28,416 nt of DNA, taken from assembly GCA_041567895.1 (NCBI GenBank), contig JBFGAX010000033.1, forward strand, positions 1-28,416. The letters run 5' to 3'. Numbering within the stretch: the stretch's first letter is position 1; each line of letters opens with the position of its first letter. Positions 22,410 through 28,416 of the stretch are shown here, in pieces. This stretch comes from JABDOU01 sp041567895. GTDB lineage: Bacteria; Actinomycetota; Acidimicrobiia; Spongiisociales; SHLN01. The notes under the pieces are model-generated. The model made no database searches. It saw nothing but the letters and a program-made list of their open reading frames with translations, and was not told where the DNA came from. The position numbers and the translations under genes are program-made.

Positions 22410-23432
22410 TTATCCGATGAGTCGGAGTTGTTCGGCAGCCGGTTTGGTTGGAGCAGCTTGCGTGGTCTGGGGTTGATGGCGCTTGTATTTGCGTAGGCCG
22501 CCGGCCTGTTCGGCGAATTGGTGCACCATTTGGCTGATGCGTTTTTGCATGCCATCGGGTACGAAGCTCTTCGATCCGTAGAGGCGTCGATAGCGGGGGA
22601 GCAGATCGGGCCGTTCTGTTTCGATCCACGACAGGAAGTGATCACGGAGGGCCGGTTTCACGTGAAGAAGCACGGTCCCCAGGGACACGGCGCCGGCATC
22701 GACTGCGGCCTTCGCGACCTCCTGTAGCTGGGCCGGATCATCTGACAGACCGGGAATTACCGGACCCATCAGAACACCGGACGGGACCCCGGCTTCGTTG
22801 AGCTTGGCGACCGCGTCCATGCGCTTGCGGGGATGCGGCGTGCCGGGCTCGGTGAGTCGCCACACATCCTCGTCGAAGGTTCCGATGGAGAAGTCGACGC
22901 GGATATCCATCTCTATGGCGGCTTCAGCGAACAGGTCGAGATCGCGGATAGCCAGTGAATTCTTGGTCAACACCGAGAAGCGGTTGCGATGTTCGGTGAG
23001 GGTTTCCACGATGCCTCTGGTCAGGCGATATTTGCCTTCGGCTCGCTGATACGGGTCGGTATTGGTTCCCAACGCGATGAGATCCCCGCTCCATTTGGAG
23101 GGTTGGAGCTCTGCCCGAAGTCGTTCGACGGCATTGATCTTGACGATGATCTTGCTGTCGAAGTCCTCAGCGGCGTTCAGTCCCAGATACTCGTGTGTGG
23201 GGCGTGCGAAGCAATAGGTGCAGGCGTGGCTGCAGCCCCGGTACGGGTTTACGGTGTACTGAAACCCGAACCGGGGCGGGCCGGGGACCTTGTTGATGAT
23301 GGTCTTGGCCGTCACCTCGTAGAACTCGAGTCCCCGATATTCACCGATCCCGACTTCCCGGCGAGCATCGGGAAACATGCTCAACTGAGGGCTGTCGGCG
23401 TCTGCCAGATTCCATCGCAATGTGTCGTTCAT
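22410..23432 (-). CDS. Rv2578c-family radical SAM protein (spore photoproduct lyase-like)
   Basis: 340 residues. The radical SAM cluster motif CX3CX2C is Cys67-Cys71-Cys74 in NPYRGCSHACTYCFARPTHEYLG, the form used by spore photoproduct lyase-like and Rv2578c-family proteins. Further conserved parts are DLIALGTNTDPYQRAEGKYRLTRGIVE (substrate and SAM region) and VLTKNSLAIRDLDLF. The C-terminal tail (about 40 residues) is Gln/Thr/Pro-rich. The substrate is unproven; a DNA-repair role fits the overlapping LexA box. The ATG at 23432 has no SD; the -10 TAGCCT is 7 nt upstream, so the mRNA is probably leaderless and the operator covers the promoter. Confidence 0.9.
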   Translation of the reverse strand: MNDTLRWNLADADSPQLSMFPDARREVGIGEYRGLEFYEVTAKTIINKVPGPPRFGFQYTVNPYRGCSHACTYCFARPTHEYLGLNAAEDFDSKIIVKINAVERLRAELQPSKWSGDLIALGTNTDPYQRAEGKYRLTRGIVETLTEHRNRFSVLTKNSLAIRDLDLFAEAAIEMDIRVDFSIGTFDEDVWRLTEPGTPHPRKRMDAVAKLNEAGVPSGVLMGPVIPGLSDDPAQLQEVAKAAVDAGAVSLGTVLLHVKPALRDHFLSWIETERPDLLPRYRRLYGSKSFVPDGMQKRISQMVHQFAEQAGGLRKYKRHQPQTTQAAPTKPAAEQLRLIG

Positions 23433-23439
23433 CGGCGAC

Positions 23440-23469
23440 AGGCTAATCGAACATATGTTCGATTAGCAA
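23440..23469 (-). promoter_or_regulatory. Promoter of the radical SAM gene (leaderless)
   Basis: Minus strand: -35 TTGCTA (23469-23464), 18-nt spacer, -10 TAGCCT (23445-23440), then 7 nt to the ATG at 23432. The LexA palindrome at 23442-23467 lies across it. Confidence 0.6.
23442..23467. promoter_or_regulatory. LexA/SOS box within a perfect 26-bp palindrome
   Basis: Core TCGAACATATGTTCGA (23447-23462) is the actinobacterial/Gram-positive LexA operator form, GAAC-N4-GTTC with TCGA flanks. The symmetry continues without a mismatch for five more bases on each side. It covers the spacer and most of the -10 of the radical SAM promoter, so bound LexA should block transcription until DNA damage. 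The closest other start (23671) reads away from it. Confidence 0.9.
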
Positions 23470-23479
23470 GTCACCCGAT

Positions 23480-23671
23480 CTACTCCTCGATACGCAGCTT
23501 CCTGACCGTGGTCCCGACGATGACAAGACCGATGGCGATGAGGCCGATCCACGCAAAGGCCGCCCCGTCGAACCGATCCCAACGTATCCGGGTCGTGATG
23601 AATATCAGACCCATCAGCGTGAATAATGCTCCAAATCCGGCAGATATCCAGTCTGGCTCGTGTGCGTTCAT
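23480..23671 (-). CDS. Small two-helix membrane protein
   Basis: 63 residues: a short N-terminus, membrane helices at about 10-26 and 38-56, and a charged C-terminus (VRKLRIEE). No recognised family. The start overlaps the stop of the PspC/LiaF-like gene in an ATGA tetranucleotide, so translation is coupled and it likely works with that protein, for instance as a small membrane partner. The two genes are 40 bp from the radical SAM operator on the same strand. Confidence 0.75.
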   Translation of the reverse strand: MNAHEPDWISAGFGALFTLMGLIFITTRIRWDRFDGAAFAWIGLIAIGLVIVGTTVRKLRIEE

Positions 23672-25329
23672 TCGCCCTCCTCTGTGACGATCAAGATCGG
23701 TCCGATTGTTTCGATGTCAATGGATCCCATTCCTTCTCGCTCGTAAACCCAGGTCGCGCCGTCGGAAAACACGAGAGTGCTCTCAACGGGGCCTTCGATC
23801 GGTTGCGAGGTCGAGATGCTGAAACCGGCCCCGGGCGGGATGTTGATACGAGCGATGCCGTTTCCGGTGATCATTGTTGCGACTTGAATGTCGTCCATCG
23901 CAGCCAGGTTGAGGTCCAGCTCACCGTCGCTCAGGACGATCGAGCCTGGTATCTCGATGGGAGACAGGGGCTGCATGAATCTGCTTTCGCCGTCGATGAT
24001 CAAGCGTTCGATGATCGGCATGGTGAATTCATCCATGTGAAAGTGTGAAACGTTGATGGAACCGAGTCGTCCTTTGGCATCAATGACGATCGTTCCCTTG
24101 TCGCCGGCGACCGCGTGGTTGATGGCGGCGCCCGGACCGGACGAGCCAATTCCATCGACGCGGACATCGCCGACGTCCATCCTTGCCATGGTCTCAACGT
24201 GAACGTTTGCCGGAACGTAGACGTCGAGATCACCGACTCCTATGTCGAGATCAAGGAAGACGGTTTCTCCGTTGAAGGGAACTCCAGTGAGGTCGACAAG
24301 AAGGCGACCGGCCGGGAGTGCGTATCGCTCTCGAATCTCGGAAACCGATGTCGGATGGAACGCGACATCTCGAACGTCGGTTCCGAGGTCGAAGTCGGCG
24401 ACATGCATGAGGGTTGCCGGCGGAATGAGAAGCGCTCCGAGAACAATCAGGCTGCGAGCTCGGCCACGAAACGTTCCAATCAGCAGCCCGGCACCAATGA
24501 CGAGAAGCATGGCCCCTCCGTAGTGGCGGGTGGTGGGGGTCGTGATGTTTGCGTAGTCGAGGGCACCCATCACCCCGAGAGTGAGCAGGAGGGACCCAAT
24601 CGTCAGCCTTCCGAGGTACGAGCGAGGGCGCGGGGGTTTTGGGGGACCGGGGTCGCGGACCTGCCATACATAAGAAGTCGGGGGAGCGCCGGGGGGTGTT
24701 GTCGAACTCTGTGGCGTAGCACTCTGCGCGACGACGGATGTCTTGGCCCCATCGGACACGAAAACGTCGCCGCGATAGAGGGCGTAGCCTCCGATCAATA
24801 GGCCGACCGCAAGCACCAGCCCGGCATCTATGCCCACGATTCCGGCCAGAATCATGCCGCCACCGAGAAGAAGCAGAAAGCCAAGCCAGGTTGGCAACGA
24901 CCCGGAATTGCGAATGAGGCGCATGCCCACTGCCTCGCTCTCTCCTTCGGCCGGCATGAGAAGCCACGCTGCTACATAAAGGACCACGCCGGCTCCTCCG
25001 AATATGGTTGCGATCGCGAAAGCGAGGCGAACCCATCGCACCTCGATGCCCGTGGCTGTTGCTAGCCCTCGGGCAACGCCGGCTATCCAGCGATCCTCCC
25101 TTGGTCTGACAATGCCGAATCTGACCCCGGCGCGTTCTTCGTCAGGCTCGTCATCGTCGAAGTAGTTCTCTCCATTTGGTGGCTCGTCGACGGGGGGCTC
25201 GCTGCCCGCCAGCGGCTCCGGAGGAATGCCGGCGGCTGCGTTGATTTCATCCTCCACCGAACCATCGTACGGTCGGTACAGGTCGTTCCCCGCATGGCGG
25301 GTTGGATCCGATTCTTTGGTGTCATTCAT
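23668..25329 (-). CDS. PspC-domain membrane protein with LiaF-like C-terminal domain
   Basis: 553 residues. An acidic N-terminal tail (to about 70) leads to a PspC domain (about 75-127: RPREDRWIAGVARGLATATGIEVRWVRLAF, then a membrane helix ending AAWLLMP). Further membrane helices lie near 147-162, 166-183, 240-258, 272-286 and 291-307. The C-terminal 240 residues are beta-rich and resemble the LiaF/cell-wall-active-antibiotic-response (DUF2154-like) domain, including repeated GxGDLDVYVP-type strands. Such proteins sense envelope stress and restrain a paired kinase. The ATG at 25329 precedes the first acidic tail; CATGCT lies 6 nt upstream. It is divergent from the PspC-kinase gene, with 123 bp between the starts. 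Confidence 0.85.
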   Translation of the reverse strand: MNDTKESDPTRHAGNDLYRPYDGSVEDEINAAAGIPPEPLAGSEPPVDEPPNGENYFDDDEPDEERAGVRFGIVRPREDRWIAGVARGLATATGIEVRWVRLAFAIATIFGGAGVVLYVAAWLLMPAEGESEAVGMRLIRNSGSLPTWLGFLLLLGGGMILAGIVGIDAGLVLAVGLLIGGYALYRGDVFVSDGAKTSVVAQSATPQSSTTPPGAPPTSYVWQVRDPGPPKPPRPRSYLGRLTIGSLLLTLGVMGALDYANITTPTTRHYGGAMLLVIGAGLLIGTFRGRARSLIVLGALLIPPATLMHVADFDLGTDVRDVAFHPTSVSEIRERYALPAGRLLVDLTGVPFNGETVFLDLDIGVGDLDVYVPANVHVETMARMDVGDVRVDGIGSSGPGAAINHAVAGDKGTIVIDAKGRLGSINVSHFHMDEFTMPIIERLIIDGESRFMQPLSPIEIPGSIVLSDGELDLNLAAMDDIQVATMITGNGIARINIPPGAGFSISTSQPIEGPVESTLVFSDGATWVYEREGMGSIDIETIGPILIVTEEGE

Positions 25330-25452
25330 GGTGCAAGCATGCGCGCTTCGGAACGCTGGCACAATTGGGAATGTCCCTAAGGAATCCCTGAGAGGTAAGG
25401 GTTGCGTGCGGGTTTTCCCCGATTGCCATAAAGAGGTGGTTGCATACACACT
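25330..25452. promoter_or_regulatory. Shared divergent control region of the PspC genes
   Basis: Contains a short dyad GGGA-ATG-TCCC (25367-25377), and a direct repeat TCCCTAAGG / TCCCTGAGAGG beginning at 25374. These are candidate sites for the NarL-type regulator encoded at 26682, which could act on both transcripts. The kinase gene has AGAGGTGG about 13 nt before its ATG. Confidence 0.4.
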
Positions 25453-26685
25453 ATGGCTGTGCAAAGCACCGGAACCAGCGAAGCGAAAACCGAGACCCCA
25501 GCCAAGCCGAAACGCCTGAGCGCAGATTTCTCGCGCTCAACTACGGATCGCTGGCTGGCCGGCGTCTGTGGCGGCATCGCTCATCGGCTTGGTATCGAGT
25601 CGATGTACGTTCGGGTTGCCTTTCTCATCTTCACACTTGCCAGCGGCATCGGCTTCTTCGCATACGTGCTGGCGCTTGTATTGACGATCGATCAAACCGA
25701 CGATCATGATCCGGCATCGTTTGAGCCGGCAACAACCCGTGAGAAGCTTGCGTTGCTACTCATGGGCGCCGGCGCGCTCGGGCTCAGTAACGAATTGGGG
25801 TTGGTGCCGGCTTTCATCTATCCCGTTGCCCTCGTTTTGCTGGGCGCTGCCGCCCTGTGGGATAGGAGCCAGTCGAGTGGAGACTCGCGGCTTGCGCGGC
25901 TCATAGCCCCCGGGGTTGGAGGAGCACCCACGCTGGGAAGGACCGTAGGCGGTTTGGTTCTGCTGATCGTCGGGTTGAGCATGTTCTTTTCCGAGGTTTC
26001 ATTTCTGCGCCAGGCAAGCACTCTGGTCAACGGCGTCGTGATTACGGGTGTCGGGGCCGCCGTCGTGTTTGGACCCTGGCTCTATCGACTGGCGCGGGAG
26101 CTGTCTGCGGAACGTTCTGAGCGAATTCGTGCGGACGCCCAGGCGGAGTTCGCCGCGCACCTACACGATTCTGTGCTCCAAACATTGGCTTTGATCCAGC
26201 GCTCTCCCGATGACCCGCGCAAAATGGTGACTCTCGCCCGGAGTCAGGAACGGGAGCTGCGCAACTGGCTGTATCGCGCCGGCTATGACCACGAGGAGCT
26301 TGGCCCCGCGCTGGAAGAGGTGGCGGCGCTGGTCGAGCAGAACCACGATGTCCCCATTGAGGTGATCGTTGTCGGCAGTGCTCCGCTCGATGGACGCGTG
26401 GAAGCGTTGCTTGGCGCTGCGCGGGAGGCGATGACCAACGCTGCCAAACACTCCGGGGGTGACATGATCACTGTGTACGCCGAGGTCGAGCCGGAAGCGA
26501 TAGAGGTGTGGGTAACGGATCAGGGGAGTGGGTTCGATGTCTCTTCTTCGGAATCGAATGGAGCAGGGATCTCCGGGTCGATAATCGGTCGCATGGAGCG
26601 TCACGGAGGCACCGCAGAGCTGGCCAGCAGTGACGAAGGTACCGAGGTGCACCTCAGATTGCCGCGATTGGATGACAAACGATGA
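25453..26685 (+). CDS. PspC-domain sensor histidine kinase, NarL/LiaS type
   Basis: 410 residues. PspC domain at about 22-80 (LSADFSRSTTDRWLAGVCGGIAHRLGIESMYVRVAFLIF), further membrane helices at about 98-133 and 165-210, then the transmitter. The HisKA_3-type helix carries HLHDS with phospho-acceptor His238. The ATP-binding domain has the N box REAMTNAAKHS (Asn329) and G boxes DQGSGFD (356-362) and GISGSIIGR (372-380). It probably senses membrane or wall stress and phosphorylates the regulator that follows, with which it overlaps by ATGA. The divergent PspC/LiaF-like protein is the likely restraining partner. The start at ATG 25453 has weakly spaced AGAGGTGG upstream. Confidence 0.92.
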   Translation: MAVQSTGTSEAKTETPAKPKRLSADFSRSTTDRWLAGVCGGIAHRLGIESMYVRVAFLIFTLASGIGFFAYVLALVLTIDQTDDHDPASFEPATTREKLALLLMGAGALGLSNELGLVPAFIYPVALVLLGAAALWDRSQSSGDSRLARLIAPGVGGAPTLGRTVGGLVLLIVGLSMFFSEVSFLRQASTLVNGVVITGVGAAVVFGPWLYRLARELSAERSERIRADAQAEFAAHLHDSVLQTLALIQRSPDDPRKMVTLARSQERELRNWLYRAGYDHEELGPALEEVAALVEQNHDVPIEVIVVGSAPLDGRVEALLGAAREAMTNAAKHSGGDMITVYAEVEPEAIEVWVTDQGSGFDVSSSESNGAGISGSIIGRMERHGGTAELASSDEGTEVHLRLPRLDDKR

Positions 26686-27314
26686 TCTCGGTGTTCCTCG
26701 TCGACGACCACGAGCTGTTCCTCTCCGGGGTTCGCACGGAACTGGATACCGAGTTCGAAATCGCAGGATGGTCGGCCGACGTCGACGATGCAATAGACAA
26801 AATCCGAGAATCCGCCCCCGATGTCGTTCTGGTGGACGTTCACATGAGAGGCGGTGGTGGACTCGCCGTCATTGCCAACGTCCTCGAAACCGACCCGGAC
26901 ACGCGGTTCCTCGCACTATCGGTCAGTGATGCGGCCGAAGACGTGATCGCCATGATCAGAGCCGGGGCTCGTGGATACGTGACGAAATCCATCCTGGCGG
27001 CCGATCTGGCCGACAGCATCCGCAGAGTGCACGATGGCGATGCTGTTTTCTCCCCCAGGCTTGCGGGCTTTGTGCTCGATGCCTTCTCTGATGTCCTACC
27101 GAGGAACCACGATCCGGAATTCGATCAGCTGACGAGTCGCGAAAAGGAGGTTCTCAGGCTGATCGCCCGTGGCAATGCCTACAAGCAGGTCGCCAGGAAA
27201 CTCTCGATCTCGGTCAAAACGGTTGAGGCCCATGTTTCTGCTGTTCTCCGGAAATTGCAGTTGTCCAACCGATATGAGCTCGCACGCTGGGCCTCGGATC
27301 ATCGGATTGTCTAG
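26682..27314 (+). CDS. NarL/LuxR-family response regulator
   Basis: 210 residues. Receiver domain 1-120: acidic pocket Asp8-Asp9, phospho-acceptor Asp52 in VVLVDVHM, Ser80, and Lys102 in GYVTKS. LuxR-type helix-turn-helix at about 148-205 (LTSREKEVLRLIARGNAYKQVARKLSISVKTVEAHVSAVLRKL). It is the cognate regulator of the overlapping PspC-kinase (ATGA coupling), probably LiaR/VraR-like, and may bind the divergent region at 25330-25452. Confidence 0.94.
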   Translation: MISVFLVDDHELFLSGVRTELDTEFEIAGWSADVDDAIDKIRESAPDVVLVDVHMRGGGGLAVIANVLETDPDTRFLALSVSDAAEDVIAMIRAGARGYVTKSILAADLADSIRRVHDGDAVFSPRLAGFVLDAFSDVLPRNHDPEFDQLTSREKEVLRLIARGNAYKQVARKLSISVKTVEAHVSAVLRKLQLSNRYELARWASDHRIV

Positions 27315-27379
27315 CTAGATTCGCATGACATCGAGAGAGGTTCTATGCATAGGGTGAAATCGCGGAAGGCCCCGTAGTC

Positions 27380-28189
27380 ATGCAGTTTCGCCTTCTTGGC
27401 TTTGATATACGCCTCGACATCACGTTCCTGTTCATCGGAATTTTGTTCTATGGGTTGTTCACCACCTTGGGACTGGTCTTGTTTCTGGTGGTATCCGGGC
27501 TGACAGTTCTGATGCACGAACTGGGTCACGCCATCGTTGCGCGCAGGGTTGGCGGCGAGGTGCTTTCGGTGAATCTCCAGGGCTTTGGAGGGTTCACAGC
27601 CTGGCTCCCCAACGACGGTGTTTCCGTGATGCAGAGGTTCTGGGTGGCAGCGGCCGGTCCCTTGTATCAGCTCGCTCTCGGTGCCGCCCTCTATGCGGTG
27701 GTGCTGGCGGGGGTGCTTGGTGAGCCATGGACGGACTTGGTCGGGAACCCGCTCGATTGGAGAGCGCTTCAGCTAGCCGACTTGAACGGCAACTGGGGGA
27801 TTTTCATCGTCCTGGCGCTGGCCATCCTGAGCGTCGTGTGGGCCATCTTCAACCTCATACCGATCTTCGGACTGGACGGCTACACCATGGTCCGACAGCT
27901 CGCTTTTCGGGCAACGCCCGAAAACGGCGACGCCATTGCCCGGGTGATTGGCCTGGTGGTTTCGGTAGGCCTCATCACGTTCTTTGTCATTCGCGGTGCG
28001 ATCTTCGGAGCGTTGTGGGTTGGCTACATCGCGTTCTCGAATTATCCGTCGGCACGCAAACAAGCCGCTCGCGATGTTCTCGCGGGAGAGCTACAGGCTC
28101 CCGCTGCCGGGGAGCAGGCTTCGGCTCCTGATTACGACTCGGGGTTTGACCCGCCGTCGCTCTTTGAACCACCCGAGTCGTCGGACTGA
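27380..28189 (+). CDS. Site-2 protease family zinc metalloprotease (M50)
   Basis: 269 residues with about six membrane helices. The zinc site HELGH (46-50) and the second metal motif NLIPIFGLDGY (158-168, with the Asp of LDG) are intact, so it should be an active intramembrane protease. The C-terminal tail (from about 238) is acidic and disordered. Such enzymes cut membrane-bound anti-sigma factors or other stress regulators; the PspC two-component locus 65 bp upstream suggests an envelope-stress role, which is inference. The start is ATG 27380, with GGAAGG about 10 nt upstream. The 3' end overlaps the next, convergent gene by 58 nt. Confidence 0.9.
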   Translation: MQFRLLGFDIRLDITFLFIGILFYGLFTTLGLVLFLVVSGLTVLMHELGHAIVARRVGGEVLSVNLQGFGGFTAWLPNDGVSVMQRFWVAAAGPLYQLALGAALYAVVLAGVLGEPWTDLVGNPLDWRALQLADLNGNWGIFIVLALAILSVVWAIFNLIPIFGLDGYTMVRQLAFRATPENGDAIARVIGLVVSVGLITFFVIRGAIFGALWVGYIAFSNYPSARKQAARDVLAGELQAPAAGEQASAPDYDSGFDPPSLFEPPESSD

Positions 28190-28416
28190 TCTTCGGCAGG
28201 CGAATCGGCGTCATCGACCGGTGACTCGTCATCGTCGTCCATCTTGAGGGCCTTCTTGAGTTCGGCGAACGTTGCGCTCAAGGCGTCACCCATGGCTGAA
28301 GCAGCATCTTTTGCCGCTTTCTTGGTGCTGTCCTCTTTGGCGACTTTTCCGACTGTTGACGCGGCCTGCTCGAGATAGTGGCGCGCCCGATCGAAGGCAG
28401 AGCTCACGTCTTCGTC
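28132..28416 (-). CDS. Acidic helical protein, 5' end beyond the window
   Basis: At least 94 residues are visible. Reading continues without a stop past the GTG at 28407 to the window edge (Asp-Glu-Asp), and the paralogue at 7140 has an acidic run at the same place, so the N-terminus is probably missing. Helical core: SSAFDRARHYLEQAASTVGKVAKED and ASAMGDALSATFAELKKALK, then a long Asp/Ser/Gly-rich tail. No domain recognised. Coding here overlaps the end of the protease gene, so one of the two tails may be under dual constraint. Confidence 0.6.
   Translation of the reverse strand, partial: DEDVSSAFDRARHYLEQAASTVGKVAKEDSTKKAAKDAASAMGDALSATFAELKKALKMDDDDESPVDDADSPAEDQSDDSGGSKSDGGSNPES

Noticed and set aside
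22027..22645. Minus-strand ORFs running through the 53-bp repeat array
   Set aside because: Their repeated RSKLASNPQG peptide is just translation of the tandem repeat, which also runs into a tRNA gene.

Overview
The window is GC-rich bacterial chromosome (about 60% by eye) and reads as a free-living actinobacterium, most likely a deep-branching lineage such as Acidimicrobiia. The lineage is inference. It rests on a Glu-Asp-Phe tRNA cluster, a TIGR03086-family protein, an F420/PPOX-type oxidoreductase, an Rv2578c-family radical SAM protein under an actinobacterial-type LexA box, a FadD15-like acyl-CoA ligase, and many genes whose start codon sits 6-7 nt after a TANNNT hexamer with no Shine-Dalgarno sequence (leaderless style). 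I see no prophage, IS element, CRISPR array or rRNA.

Layout. 1-291: an array of small DNA hairpins directly 3' of a minus-strand tRNA cluster (Glu, Asp, Phe; 293-608). 748-4710: acyl-CoA ligase, RmlC epimerase, TIGR03086 protein and RNase HII. 4707-7022 (minus): a small conserved protein, a potassium-channel-like membrane protein with an odd filter, and a protein joining a GspF-like N-terminal domain to a DUF3592-like C-terminus. 7140-9974: an acidic helical protein, 6-phosphogluconate dehydrogenase and an AEC permease. 9958-12372 (minus): dienelactone hydrolase and acyl-CoA synthetase. 12373-12603: an intergenic stretch full of inverted repeats. 12604-17096: FG-GAP-like lipoprotein, PPOX protein, DUF2461 protein, YcaQ-family DNA glycosylase and a second dienelactone hydrolase. 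17147-21746 (all minus): DUF2339 membrane protein, purine nucleoside phosphorylase, TfoX-like protein, ferredoxin/CDGSH protein, YunG-like protein and SRPBCC protein. 21816-22302: palindromic DNA around tRNA-Lys, including a 53-bp tandem array of the same hairpin family seen at the left end. 22410-23432: the radical SAM gene, with a perfect 26-bp palindrome carrying a LexA box over its promoter. 23480-28416: an envelope-stress-like locus with a PspC/LiaF-like sensor and a small membrane protein on one strand, divergent from a PspC-histidine kinase, a NarL-type regulator and a site-2 protease, ending with a partial acidic protein resembling the one at 7140.

The most interesting signals are: (1) a repeat family beside both tRNA loci whose main hairpins all have C-GNA-G triloops on one strand and compensatory stem changes; (2) the LexA-controlled radical SAM gene; (3) the PspC/LiaF, PspC-kinase, NarL regulator and M50 protease locus; (4) a consistent leaderless promoter geometry upstream of eight genes; (5) two unusual membrane proteins (degenerate K+ filter; GspF-N/DUF3592 fusion).
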